From NCBI GenBank assembly GCA_035315885.1, contig DATFXM010000111.1, forward strand, positions 1 to 64,000: DNA of 64,000 bases, read 5' to 3'. The notes below the pieces were generated by a model. It worked only from the letters and a program-made list of their open reading frames with translations, was not told the DNA's origin and did not search any database. Below are positions 54,809 to 63,438 of the stretch, piece after piece. A program made the translations under genes and the position numbers. The stretch comes from DATFXM01 sp035315885 (GTDB taxonomy: Bacteria; Acidobacteriota; Blastocatellia; UBA7656). Each line of letters opens with the position of its first letter. Within the stretch, counting starts at the first letter, position 1.

Positions 54809-55678
54809 TCATGCTAATTCGCTCGGTTTCAGGCCCGACCTGATCGCAATCAGCAACAACACCAGAACTGCCAGCGTAAGCAGAATCGACAGAGCTGAGC
54901 CGAACGGCTGATTCAATTGCGCAAACTGGTTCTGAATGAGATTGCCAATCATGACCGACTTCGCACCTCCCAGAAGGTCAGGAGTAATGAACGCGCCAAG
55001 CGACGGGATGAACACCAATACTATGCCTGCAATTAACCCCGGTCGCGACAAGGGCAGAGTCACTTTTGCAAACGTCCAGAAACGGTTCGCACCAAGGTCT
55101 TCGGCGGCTTCCAGCAAACGAACATCCAACTTCTCGAGGGCTACGTAGAGAGGCAGAACCATGAACGGAAGCTCGCCGTATACCTGGCCAACCAGTACTG
55201 CCAGGTCGTTGTACAACAGCTTGAGCGGCGCACCGGTCAACCCTGCAGACATGAATGCTGCATTCACCAGGCCTTCACTTCTTAGCAGCAGCATCCACGC
55301 ATAAGTGCGTATCAAAAAACTCGTCCAAAACGGGATCACCACTAACACCAGAAGCACTCGCTTCCACTTCTCCGCCGCGCGCAGCGCAATGTAGTACGCA
55401 ACCGGATAACTGATCAGCAAACACAGCGCGGTAGTGCTTATGGCTACCCAGATCGTCCGCCTGTACGCGCTGAGATAAACCGGATCAATCGCCCTCGCAT
55501 AATTTGAAAAACTGAATTCGTAAATGGTCTTGCCGTAAGGCCCGCGCGACGCAAGACTCACAACGATGATGATCACCAGAGGCGCAATAAGCAGAACCAA
55601 CAGGCAAGCCACCAGGGGAAGAATCAGGGTCGCGCCGCCACGCCTCTGAGAACGCTCATTGTTATGCTCTCGCAACAT
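54809..55678 (-). CDS. potB: Spermidine/putrescine-type ABC transporter permease
   Basis: 289 residues with six hydrophobic helices and the BPD inner-membrane permease signature EAAEDLGANRFWTFAKVTLPLSRPGLIAG (EAA loop). The N-terminal loop and length fit the PotB side of polyamine transporters. It lies two bases after potA on the same strand. No potC or substrate-binding potD follows; the next gene downstream is a carbamoyltransferase. They may be elsewhere, or a single permease may homodimerise. Confidence 0.9.
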   Translation of the reverse strand: MLREHNNERSQRRGGATLILPLVACLLVLLIAPLVIIIVVSLASRGPYGKTIYEFSFSNYARAIDPVYLSAYRRTIWVAISTTALCLLISYPVAYYIALRAAEKWKRVLLVLVVIPFWTSFLIRTYAWMLLLRSEGLVNAAFMSAGLTGAPLKLLYNDLAVLVGQVYGELPFMVLPLYVALEKLDVRLLEAAEDLGANRFWTFAKVTLPLSRPGLIAGIVLVFIPSLGAFITPDLLGGAKSVMIGNLIQNQFAQLNQPFGSALSILLTLAVLVLLLIAIRSGLKPSELA

Positions 55679-55680
55679 TT

Positions 55681-56763
55681 CTATTCGGGGATGATCAGCG
55701 TGGCTGCCGGGTCCCAGTGGATAGTGACGCGCTCGCCGACTCTGCCATCGGTCGATTCAAACTGGACGTCGTTTTGTTCGACAACTGTTAGGCGCTGCCC
55801 ATCATTCAGCTCGACCACCCACTGCGTGCTTTCACCGAGGTAAACTCCTGAATCAATCTTCGCGTCGAGCATCGCACCCGGTTGCGCGGATGAGGCGGAT
55901 CCAAAACGAATCTTTTCGGGACGGATCATCACCCGGACCTGGCGATCGGGCAACGCCTCGCTTTGTTGTACGAGAATCCGCGAGGCTCCAATCCTGATTG
56001 AAGCAAAACCGTCGACAACAGATTCGACCACACCGCGCAGGATGTTGGAGACACCGATGAACCCGGCTACGAATTCGTTTTGCGGGCGTTCGTAGATTTC
56101 CGCGGCGCTGCCGGTTTGCTCTATTCGGCCTAAGTTCATCACCACGATGCGATCACTCATCGTCAATGCTTCTTCCTGGTCGTGAGTCACGTACACAAAA
56201 CTGATGCCGACTCGCCGCTGCAGCCGTTTCAGCTCGACCTGCATCTGTTTTCTGAGCTTCAAATCGAGCGCGGCGAGCGGTTCATCAAGGAGCAGCACCC
56301 GCGGCTCGAGCACGAGCGCACGTGCAAGCGCGACTCTTTGCTGCTGGCCTCCGGACAACTCGGCCGGTTTGCGCGCTTCCATTCCTTCCAGGCGCACCAT
56401 CGCGAGAGCTTCGTTTACTAACTGCGCGATCTTGTCGCGTCGTTCGCCGCGCCTTTCGAGCCCAAATGCGACGTTTCCGAAAACATCCAAATGCGGGAAT
56501 AGAGCGTAGTGTTGAAATACGGTGGTCACATTACGACGATAGGGTGGGACAAGCGTAACATCGGAACCACCGAGGACCACAGATCCCTCGTCGGGAGTTT
56601 CAAAGCCGGCAATCACTCGCAACAACGTGGTCTTACCGCAACCCGACGGTCCCAGCAGCGTGAGAAACTCTCCGCTTCGCACTTCCAGAGAAACGGAATC
56701 CACGGCGGTGACACTCCCGAACCGCCTCGTGATTTCTTTGAGTTCTATCTCGTAGCCTTGCAT
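55681..56763 (-). CDS. potA: Spermidine/putrescine-type ABC transporter ATP-binding protein
   Basis: 360 residues. Complete ABC ATPase: Walker A GPSGCGKTT, Q-loop (FQHYALFPHL), signature LSGGQQQR, Walker B LLLDEPLAALD, and switch His (VYVTHDQEEAL). The C-terminal TOBE/MalK-like domain (about residues 240-360, VSNILRGVVES and RPEKIRFG) is typical of PotA and CysA. It energises uptake in the inner membrane. Only the PotB permease accompanies it. Ferric or other cation substrates cannot be excluded. Confidence 0.92.
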   Translation of the reverse strand: MQGYEIELKEITRRFGSVTAVDSVSLEVRSGEFLTLLGPSGCGKTTLLRVIAGFETPDEGSVVLGGSDVTLVPPYRRNVTTVFQHYALFPHLDVFGNVAFGLERRGERRDKIAQLVNEALAMVRLEGMEARKPAELSGGQQQRVALARALVLEPRVLLLDEPLAALDLKLRKQMQVELKRLQRRVGISFVYVTHDQEEALTMSDRIVVMNLGRIEQTGSAAEIYERPQNEFVAGFIGVSNILRGVVESVVDGFASIRIGASRILVQQSEALPDRQVRVMIRPEKIRFGSASSAQPGAMLDAKIDSGVYLGESTQWVVELNDGQRLTVVEQNDVQFESTDGRVGERVTIHWDPAATLIIPE

Positions 56764-56998
56764 TCTTTTTCGATATGACCTTCGGCTCGATACTTCGCGG
56801 CGAAGACTCTTGCCAAAGCAATCGCAGAATAGTTGAGGGAGTGGGGTGAATCAAGGAGCTGTCAGAGGCTCGAGAATGTTTCAAAGTATTCAGACTCTTG
56901 TTGCAAAAAAGCAGTCCTAAAAGACGTCTATTGTTGATAGGGAATAAAAATCGGACTGAAGTTTTAATCATTAAGAGCTCACTCTTGGAGAATATAGG

Positions 56999-57172
56999 AT
57001 GAAGCTATTGGCGTTTTTCAGAAATCACACACACTACTGGGGCGTTCCACACGAACGGGCAATTGATAACAAGGTGGTTATGACCTGCTACGAATGCGGG
57101 GCCGAGCGTCAGGTAAGAATCGAATTGCGGCCTTCTCCTGTCAACGTGGTAAAGGACGACCTGGCGGCATGA
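56999..57172 (+). CDS. Small CxxC protein (57 aa)
   Basis: 57 residues, MKLLAFFRNHTHYWG..., with GGAG eight bases before the ATG. A single CYEC (Cys30, Cys33) pair with preceding His residues (NHTHYW, PHER) could hold one zinc ion or a disulphide; the rest is beta-strand-like and basic. Not recognised. It lies between two minus-strand blocks and ends at the repeat junction 57173-57425. The 235-bp gap upstream (56764-56998) shows no further gene or repeat. Confidence 0.55.
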   Translation: MKLLAFFRNHTHYWGVPHERAIDNKVVMTCYECGAERQVRIELRPSPVNVVKDDLAA

Positions 57173-57425
57173 GAGTTCTGAGTCCTGAGTTCTGAGTGCG
57201 CGGACGGCAAACCCTTGGCCTGCGACTCAGCAGTCAGGACTCAGAACTCAGAAAGGTTCCCCCACCCAAAATTCAACCCCGAAGGGGTTGCAGGATCTGT
57301 ACAGGCTTCCTGATACACATGGTCTTCTGCAACCCCGTTGGGGTTGTTTTTTTATGCGTGACTTTCCCAGGGTAGCCGCAGCCGTCAACCCTGGCTGGAT
57401 GACGTAACCCTGTTGGGGTTGGCAC
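57173..57425. repeat. Convergent-junction repeat block
   Basis: Starts immediately after the small gene's stop. 57173-57197 and 57225-57249 form a 25-bp stem with two mismatches (ACTCAGAACTC family). Next come CAACCCCGAAGGGGTTG (about 57277-57293) and the terminator at 57330-57353, then a copy of the 60-bp element (57361-57421). The final bases overlap the downstream gene's stop, which is read from the repeat. Confidence 0.75.
57330..57353 (+). terminator. Rho-independent terminator
   Basis: CAACCCC (57330-57336), a three-base loop, GGGGTTG (57340-57346) and a run of seven T. This is the cleanest intrinsic terminator in the window and terminates plus-strand transcripts, presumably from the small CxxC gene. 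Confidence 0.75.
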
Positions 57426-58004
57426 TCAGCACTCAGAACTCAGAACTTTCCCCTCGAGCCTGTAGCCCGCACCGCAGGCGGAACAACTCACTCGACCCTC
57501 CTCCGATACATCCAGCCTGATACCGCATTGACACATCCACCCAACTACCCGGCCGGGATTCCCAACCACCAGTGCATAGTCCGGTACGTCACGGGTGACA
57601 ACAGCTCCGGCACCGATAAACGCGTACCGCCCTATCGTGTTCCCGCAAACAACCGTGGCATTCGCGCCAATCGACGCGCCTTTCTGTACCAGCGTTCTCT
57701 TGTATTCATCCTTGCGCGAAACATGACTCCGCGGATTGACCACATTGGTGAACACCATCGAAGGTCCGCAAAACACATCATCTTCCAGCACGACCCCGGT
57801 GTACACCGATACGTTGTTCTGAATTTTGACGTTGTCTCCAATAGTAACCTGCGGCGAAATCACTACGTTCTGGCCGATGTTGCATCTCTTGCCAATCCTT
57901 GAGCCAGCCATCACGTGGGAAAAGTGCCAGATCTTGGTTCCTTCACCGATTTCGCACGGCTCGTCCACATAACTAGATTCGTGCACGAAATAAGTCTTTT
58001 CCAT
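57426..58004 (-). CDS. Hexapeptide-repeat acetyltransferase (WbpD/WlbB-like)
   Basis: 192 residues. Left-handed beta-helix transferase with isoleucine-patch repeats (IGEGTKIWHFSHVMAGSRIGKRCNIGQNVVISPQVTIGDNVKIQNN). Its closest likely relatives are WbpD/WlbB, which acetylate the 3-amino group of UDP-2-acetamido-3-amino-2,3-dideoxyglucuronate in O-antigen synthesis. The C-terminus has an extra Cys pattern (CQCGIRLD...CSACG) resembling a zinc ribbon. The gene is 58 bp downstream of the matching WbpB-like oxidoreductase. Confidence 0.9.
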   Translation of the reverse strand: MEKTYFVHESSYVDEPCEIGEGTKIWHFSHVMAGSRIGKRCNIGQNVVISPQVTIGDNVKIQNNVSVYTGVVLEDDVFCGPSMVFTNVVNPRSHVSRKDEYKRTLVQKGASIGANATVVCGNTIGRYAFIGAGAVVTRDVPDYALVVGNPGRVVGWMCQCGIRLDVSEEGRVSCSACGAGYRLEGKVLSSEC

Positions 58005-58062
58005 TTTTCAGCTCCAGCTAACCGACGTTCATCGGAACCAGCAATCAAGCCGATATTATTAA

Positions 58063-59076
58063 CTACGGTTCTGACAACCTGACTGGTAGCCCACCGCTGC
58101 TCAGCGAGCGCTCCGCCGCATCGAGCACTCTCAGTACTCGAAGACCACTCTCGCCGTCGGTGATCGGTGTTGAGCGCGATGCGATGCATCGAAGAAACTC
58201 TTCCGATTGCCTTCGCAGAGGCTCGAACGGCTCGAGCATCTCGGCCGCTCCTTTATTCTTTCTGATCACCGCTTCTCCGTTTACGATGTCCACTCGTTGA
58301 TCGTAGACGACGAGCTTATCCTCGCTTCGAACATCATCGAATACGGCCATCCGCTTCGACCCAACTACGACGAGCCTCTGCTCTTTATACGGATGCAGCC
58401 AGCTTACAAACACGTGACCGCGCACACCCGACGCAAACTCGAGATTGGTCACGGTGACGTCGGCAATCTTCTCCTGGAGATACGCGCCCCCGGTTGCTGC
58501 GACTACCGAAGGCATCGCACCGACCAGCCGGAGGATGATCGCTATATCGTGAGGCGCGAAGCTCCAGAGTATGTTCTCTTCACGTCTCACCTTTCCCAGA
58601 TTAAGGCGGTTCGAGTAGACGTACCGGAGCTCTCCCAGGTGCCCGCGATCAATCAGTTCGCGCAAGCGCAGCACCGCAGGATGGTACTCGAGCAGGTGTC
58701 CGACCATCAGCACCGCCCCACGTCGTCGTGCCTCTTCCACGAGCTGCAGTCCGTCTCCAACATCCAGCGTGAGCGGCTTCTCAACCAGCACATGCTTGCC
58801 GGCGTCCACTGCTTGTCGCGCGAGCCGGTAGTGTGTCTCGGCGGGCGTGGCGATCACTACGGCGTGAATGGACGAGTCGAGAAACACCGCGCCCAAGTCG
58901 GTGGTAGTTCTGATCCCGGGGAACAGCGAGCTTACACGCTGAAGGGACTGCGGACTGGTGTCGCAAACCATCTCGAGCGCACCGAGCTGGTAAAAATTGC
59001 GAACGTGATTAATTCCCCAATATCCTGACCCGATAACCGCGACTCTGTTTGACGGATCACCAATCCTGGAACTCAT
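58063..59076 (-). CDS. Gfo/Idh/MocA-family oxidoreductase (WbpB/WlbA-like)
   Basis: 337 residues. Rossmann domain at the N-terminus (VAVIGSGYWGINHVRNFYQL), the conserved EKPLTLDVGDG block (Glu-Lys-Pro) and a C-terminal beta-sheet domain. With the acetyltransferase beside it, this is likely the NAD-dependent 3-dehydrogenase of UDP-GlcNAcA (WbpB/WlbA). The aminotransferase (WbpE) and UDP-sugar 6-dehydrogenase (WbpA) are not in the window. Confidence 0.9.
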   Translation of the reverse strand: MSSRIGDPSNRVAVIGSGYWGINHVRNFYQLGALEMVCDTSPQSLQRVSSLFPGIRTTTDLGAVFLDSSIHAVVIATPAETHYRLARQAVDAGKHVLVEKPLTLDVGDGLQLVEEARRRGAVLMVGHLLEYHPAVLRLRELIDRGHLGELRYVYSNRLNLGKVRREENILWSFAPHDIAIILRLVGAMPSVVAATGGAYLQEKIADVTVTNLEFASGVRGHVFVSWLHPYKEQRLVVVGSKRMAVFDDVRSEDKLVVYDQRVDIVNGEAVIRKNKGAAEMLEPFEPLRRQSEEFLRCIASRSTPITDGESGLRVLRVLDAAERSLSSGGLPVRLSEP

Positions 59077-59095
59077 CGCGTCGCGTCTCCTGAAG

Positions 59096-60187
59096 CTACT
59101 CCGGCAAGGCTTGACCGCAGCGCGCGCAGAATCGCGCTGTGGCAGGCAGTACGGCGCCGCAGGCGACGCACAACTTTTCGCCGGCAGAGGACTGGGTCAC
59201 AGGTTCTGTCGGCGGCGATTGCTGCGGAGCGGTGGCGGGACGTTCAGGCACCGGAGGTGGTTCGACCGCCGATGGCGGCTGACTATATGGAGGCGGCGCT
59301 TGCTGAGCGCCCGGCGCTGCAGGCTGATACGCCGAAGGACCCGAGTAGTTGTAACCGGCAGGCGGCGGATACCCTTGCGGTGGAGCGTACCCTTGCGGTG
59401 GAGCATACCCTTGGGGGGTTGGTGGCTGATAAGGCGCAGAAATCGGCGGAGCCCCGTAGCCTTGCGCCGCAGCGCTTCCTGTATTGGCGAAAGACCGCGC
59501 TCCAGAAACGCCGAAACAATCGCGAAACGCCACCGCCGCAATCGTATACTGTAGCGGCATCGTTATCAGCAATCCTAGATAGCACAAATAAACACCTGCC
59601 TGAGCGATCAGCGACACCAGGAACGCAAACAGCACGAACATCCATAGATCACCGCGCGTGGTGTCGCGGCTGGTTTGCATCGCTTCTACGATTCCCATGT
59701 CCCGCTCTACGATTAGCGGCAGAGTAAAAAAGAGCGCACCTGCTACGATGAATCCCGGCAGAATGCACATCAACGAACCTAACATAGTAAGGAAGCCAAC
59801 CAGCAGAGTCGCAACCAACATCTTTGGCACTTTATCGCCCGACGCAAAAAGGTCTCGCGTACTTATCGTCTCACCCCGAAGCTGCTTGAATGCACTGCGG
59901 AACATTCCCGCTCCCAGATACACGTGGGCGAATAGTGACAACAACGTCACGAAGAGGATGAGACCCACGGCAACCAGTGGTACGCCGGGTCCTGAACCTG
60001 CAGCGGCAACAGTGGGCATGAGAAGTGCAAAAAGGAAAAACAGGATCAAAACAGGCAGAAATCCCACGACGAACCAAACCAGCACATTCACCACCCAGAC
60101 CTTCCACTGGGCGCTGAACATATTCCAACCCTCGCTGATCCAGTCTCCGAGCCGGACCTTTGGCAGATAACCGACGCTATTATCCAT
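59096..60187 (-). CDS. Membrane protein with Pro-rich repeats and C-terminal zinc ribbon
   Basis: 363 residues. About six membrane helices occupy the first 235 residues (VWVVNVLVWFVVGFLPVLILFF, FVLFAFLVSLIAQAGVYLC). They are followed by a Pro/Gln/Tyr-rich stretch with tandem APPQGY units, then a C-terminal zinc ribbon (CVACGAVLPATARFCARCG). The neighbour at 60197 is its homologue with the ribbon at the other end; shared segments are LGxWxSxGW near the start and IAAVAFRDCFG against TAAVAYRDTFG. The start is 9 bp after the neighbour's stop. Function unknown. Confidence 0.8.
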   Translation of the reverse strand: MDNSVGYLPKVRLGDWISEGWNMFSAQWKVWVVNVLVWFVVGFLPVLILFFLFALLMPTVAAAGSGPGVPLVAVGLILFVTLLSLFAHVYLGAGMFRSAFKQLRGETISTRDLFASGDKVPKMLVATLLVGFLTMLGSLMCILPGFIVAGALFFTLPLIVERDMGIVEAMQTSRDTTRGDLWMFVLFAFLVSLIAQAGVYLCYLGLLITMPLQYTIAAVAFRDCFGVSGARSFANTGSAAAQGYGAPPISAPYQPPTPQGYAPPQGYAPPQGYPPPAGYNYSGPSAYQPAAPGAQQAPPPYSQPPSAVEPPPVPERPATAPQQSPPTEPVTQSSAGEKLCVACGAVLPATARFCARCGQALPE

Positions 60188-60196
60188 GTTTGCTGT

Positions 60197-61081
60197 TTAC
60201 TGTTGAGTGCGATTCGGATCGTCGAAACCGAACGTGTCCCGATAAGCCACCGCCGCCGTGCATATCATCCACGGAAGAGTGATCAATCCCCCAATACCGC
60301 ACGCAAAGAATCCGCCCGCAGTGATTGCGGCCATCACCAATCCTACAAGCCACCACTTAAACCAGTCCGGTGTAAACACCGTTCGAACTGAATCGTTCAC
60401 TGCGTTCACAACATCGCTTCGTTGCTCGATCAGATTCGGCATTGTGAGACTAAGCATGATTGCCAATATCGGACTCGCGGCATAGTGAACGAGTTGAAAG
60501 GCCGAACCGGCCGAGCCCAGTCCCGCCAGCGCCATGTGGGCCACGAAAAAGATCAGAAACGCCAGAAATGCATGACCAAATCGACCTTGCCAGTTGAACA
60601 GATCAGACATCACCGGCTGCTCGCCGCGCATCGTCTTGAACGCCATCACAAATAACCCTAGCAGCAAAGGTCCCGCCAGGATTCCAAGCGTGCACAAACT
60701 CAGGAATGAGCCCAGCAACGTCGCAACCGACATCAGCGCCCAGTTCTCTTTGTAGACCTGCCAGCCTCCACTCAGCCAGCTTCCAAGATCCACGTCCGGC
60801 CTTCCAGTTGGTTGTGGGGCGGGTGGCGAATAGGTGACTGGCGGCGGCGGTGGATTATAGGACCTCAGCGGTGGAACGTATGCCGGACCGGTTGTTCCTC
60901 CCGACTGACCAGTGTTTGGCGGCTTCACCGGCGATGTCGTAGTGCCGCCTCCAGGGTTCTCCGGAGACAACAGCCACGTGGTGGCCTCTTCGCCACTCAA
61001 TTCCTGTGGCATTCCACACTGGCGGCAGAACTTCTCTTCCTCTGCCACCTGCCGTCCGCAATTCGCGCACCACCTCGCCAT
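60197..61081 (-). CDS. Membrane protein with N-terminal zinc ribbon (paralogue of downstream gene)
   Basis: 294 residues. The N-terminus is a zinc ribbon (CANCGRQVAEEEKFCRQCG). A Pro/Thr-rich linker (PPNTGQSGGTTGPAYVPP) leads to about six membrane helices (LMSVATLLGSFLSLCTLGILAG, AFLAFLIFFVAHMALAG, and the final TLPWMICTAAVAYRDTFG). It is a diverged copy of 59096-60187, with the ribbon moved to the opposite end. Function unknown; zinc-ribbon membrane proteins of this kind are often regulators or stress-related. Confidence 0.8.
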   Translation of the reverse strand: MARWCANCGRQVAEEEKFCRQCGMPQELSGEEATTWLLSPENPGGGTTTSPVKPPNTGQSGGTTGPAYVPPLRSYNPPPPPVTYSPPAPQPTGRPDVDLGSWLSGGWQVYKENWALMSVATLLGSFLSLCTLGILAGPLLLGLFVMAFKTMRGEQPVMSDLFNWQGRFGHAFLAFLIFFVAHMALAGLGSAGSAFQLVHYAASPILAIMLSLTMPNLIEQRSDVVNAVNDSVRTVFTPDWFKWWLVGLVMAAITAGGFFACGIGGLITLPWMICTAAVAYRDTFGFDDPNRTQQ

Positions 61082-61116
61082 CCACTCGCTCCGATCAGAT
61101 TCAACTCTCCAAATGC

Positions 61117-62157
61117 TTACTTACCTCCAATTCGAACTTCACGAGGTCCGCTAACGATCCGTCCAATATCGTAGTGAGACTCGCGGCGAGCATCAAGATA
61201 CTCTCTGATCCGCGCGGCACCCGCGGAATCTGCAATCACCACCATCCCGATACCCATGTTGAACGTCCGGTACATCTCGCGATCGGCTACGTTACCCAGC
61301 TTCTGCAGCAGCTTGAACACCGGCAGAACCGGCCACGAGCCACCATCTATCTCCGCGCATGTATTCTCGGGAAGTATGCGCGGCACATTTTCGAGCAGCC
61401 CGCCGCCCGTTATGTGAGCAAGGCCCTTTATGAGTCCGGTGCCCAGCAGTCCGTCGAGCGAGTTCAGATAGCTTCGATGCGGCTTTAACAACTCTTCGGC
61501 GACAATGCAGCCCAACTCTTCAATGTACGTGTCGTGTTTGTATCCGGCGGTCTCGAACAACAGCTTGCGCGCCAGGCTGTAGCCGTTTGTATGAAGGCCC
61601 ACTGAAGGCAGACCTATTAACTCATCGCCCGCAACGATCCTCGAGCCGTCGATCACGTGGTCTTTGCCTACTACGCCCACGATGAATCCCGCGATGTCGT
61701 ATTCGCCCTCGGAGTAGAAACCCGGCATCTCCGCGGTTTCGCCGCCAATCAAAACGCAACCCGACTCCTTGCAACCGCGTGCGAGCCCTTCGACTAAGCC
61801 GGCCACTGTGTCGGTCACGATCCGCGATGCGGCGATGTAATCGAGAAAGAACAACGGCCGCGCGCCCTGCACCAGGATGTCGTTAACGCAATGACAGACC
61901 AGGTCGTATCCCACGGTGTTGTGAATGCCGGTCAGGAATGCAAGACGTAGCTTTGTGCCGACTCCGTCAGCCGACGAAACAAGCACCGGCTCTTTGAGCC
62001 CCGAGAAATCAGCGCGAAACATTCCACCAAACGAACCGATTTCCGTCAGCACATTCGGAGTGAACGTAGCGCGAGCCAGTTGTTTGATCTTATCTTTCGC
62101 TCGATTGCCTGCGTCTATGTCTACGCCGGCGTCGCGATAGGCTATTTGTTCGGTCAT
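61117..62157 (-). CDS. purM: Phosphoribosylformylglycinamidine cyclo-ligase
   Basis: 346 residues from ATG 62157 (a TTG at 62160 is in frame). It closes FGAM to AIR using ATP in purine synthesis. The signature YRDAGVDIDAGNRAKDKIK, the SADGVGTKLRLAF block and GGETAEMPGFYSEGEYD are intact. The TGA of DUF3006 and this ATG share a base (TGATG), so translation is coupled. Cytoplasmic enzyme, full length. Confidence 0.97.
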   Translation of the reverse strand: MTEQIAYRDAGVDIDAGNRAKDKIKQLARATFTPNVLTEIGSFGGMFRADFSGLKEPVLVSSADGVGTKLRLAFLTGIHNTVGYDLVCHCVNDILVQGARPLFFLDYIAASRIVTDTVAGLVEGLARGCKESGCVLIGGETAEMPGFYSEGEYDIAGFIVGVVGKDHVIDGSRIVAGDELIGLPSVGLHTNGYSLARKLLFETAGYKHDTYIEELGCIVAEELLKPHRSYLNSLDGLLGTGLIKGLAHITGGGLLENVPRILPENTCAEIDGGSWPVLPVFKLLQKLGNVADREMYRTFNMGIGMVVIADSAGAARIREYLDARRESHYDIGRIVSGPREVRIGGK

Positions 62158-62387
62158 CAACTGTTCCTGGACTTGAGCTCCCTCATTAGCCGCGTGACGC
62201 GATCTTCTTCGAGGCGTCTGCCTTCTTCGTCCCGACTGAACTGAACGTTAAGGTGATCTCCCTCGCGAGTCCCTTCGGGCAGCAGCGACAAAGGCACATT
62301 GATTCTGATTCGATCGTCGTCGTAGACCAGCAACACTGCCAGTTCGCCTTCGATACGATCCACCACCAGTTTGTGCGAAAGAGTCAT
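62157..62387 (-). CDS. DUF3006-family protein
   Basis: 76 residues, MTLSHKLVVDRIEGELAVLLVYDDDRIRI..., matching the short DUF3006 pattern (VDRIEGxxAVLxxDD, then LPEGTREGDHL). Beta-rich, soluble, no known activity. DUF3006 genes often stand beside ComEC-like MBL hydrolases, as here. The ATG overlaps the TGA of the hydrolase (ATGA) and its own TGA overlaps purM. Confidence 0.88.
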   Translation of the reverse strand: MTLSHKLVVDRIEGELAVLLVYDDDRIRINVPLSLLPEGTREGDHLNVQFSRDEEGRRLEEDRVTRLMRELKSRNS

Positions 62388-63370
62388 CTTGCAGCTCTGG
62401 CGCGCGCGGGCCGAACGTGCTGCTCTGAGCCGCTGCCCAACTTACCCGCCACCTCATCGCCAGTCAAGTAAAGCTGATTACCCACGACTGGCCGTTCAAC
62501 GCTCACTTCAATCCGCTCGCCATCGCTGGTAGCGGTGACAGTGCCCTCCAGATCGGTCCGATAGACGTTGATGCGGCTGCTCTGTCTCTCGAGCATCCTG
62601 ACAACGGATGGATGCGGATGGTGATAGTCATTGCCCCGCCCACAACTGATTGTGAGCAGAGTCGGCCCAACCGCCTCGATAATCTCCTCGGTAGTACCAT
62701 TGGAGCTGCCGTGATGGGCCGCCTTGAGCACGTCGCAGTGAAGTTTTTCCTTCTCCTCCGAGATCATTTGCTTCCATGCCGGCACCTCAGCATCGCCGGT
62801 GAACAGAAACTTCGTCTGACGATAAGTCATCAGCACCACTATCGATGCATCGTTCGGCTGGTCATCCAGAAAACTGGCTCCCGGATTGAGTATGTCGAGA
62901 GTCGCATCTCCGATCTGACGCGAGTAGCCCCGCTTAGGCGTGACATACCTGATTCCTCGGTCGTGGATCTCCTGCAGCATATCGGAGTAGGTCTTTGTCG
63001 GATGGTTGAAGCCCGAATCCCAGAACTCATCTACTTTAAATGAACGCATAACGTCCCGCATCTCGCCGATGTGATCCGAGTGCGGATGCGTAGCGATTAC
63101 CAGATTCAAGGTCCTGACGCCGTAACGCTTCAGCAGATCCACAGTCGGCGACCCGTGTTCTCCGGAGTCAATCAATATATTCTGATTGTCGGGCAGTTGA
63201 ATTAGTTCGCTGTCGCCTTGTCCTACGTCCAGGAATCTCGCGATGAATTTGTTTGTAGAAGGTTCCGGTACCGGACGATAGCGATTCCATCGCTTAGCAA
63301 TGAGCAGGCCGACTGCCAGCGCTGCCATCAACAGAGCGACAAATAAGAGTGTTCTAGTGGGTTTCCTCAT
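62384..63370 (-). CDS. Exported ComEC/Rec2-like MBL-fold hydrolase
   Basis: 328 residues. One N-terminal helix (LLFVALLMAALAVGLLI) then the metallo-beta-lactamase domain of the ComEC C-terminal type: FLDVGQGDS, His95/His97/Asp99/His100 (HPHSDH), FTGDAEVP and KAAHHGSSNGT. No DNA-channel membrane domain, so it is not ComEC itself but a stand-alone, probably periplasmic, homologue. The substrate could be nucleic acid or lipid. It lies between purF (68 bp upstream) and DUF3006-purM in one transcript. Confidence 0.9.
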   Translation of the reverse strand: MRKPTRTLLFVALLMAALAVGLLIAKRWNRYRPVPEPSTNKFIARFLDVGQGDSELIQLPDNQNILIDSGEHGSPTVDLLKRYGVRTLNLVIATHPHSDHIGEMRDVMRSFKVDEFWDSGFNHPTKTYSDMLQEIHDRGIRYVTPKRGYSRQIGDATLDILNPGASFLDDQPNDASIVVLMTYRQTKFLFTGDAEVPAWKQMISEEKEKLHCDVLKAAHHGSSNGTTEEIIEAVGPTLLTISCGRGNDYHHPHPSVVRMLERQSSRINVYRTDLEGTVTATSDGERIEVSVERPVVGNQLYLTGDEVAGKLGSGSEQHVRPARARAAR

Positions 63371-63438
63371 CCGAGGGGTTATCGATGACCGGGGCTTGCT
63401 CGCCGGGGGCGGCTTAAACTCCGAGCTTAACTACGAAC

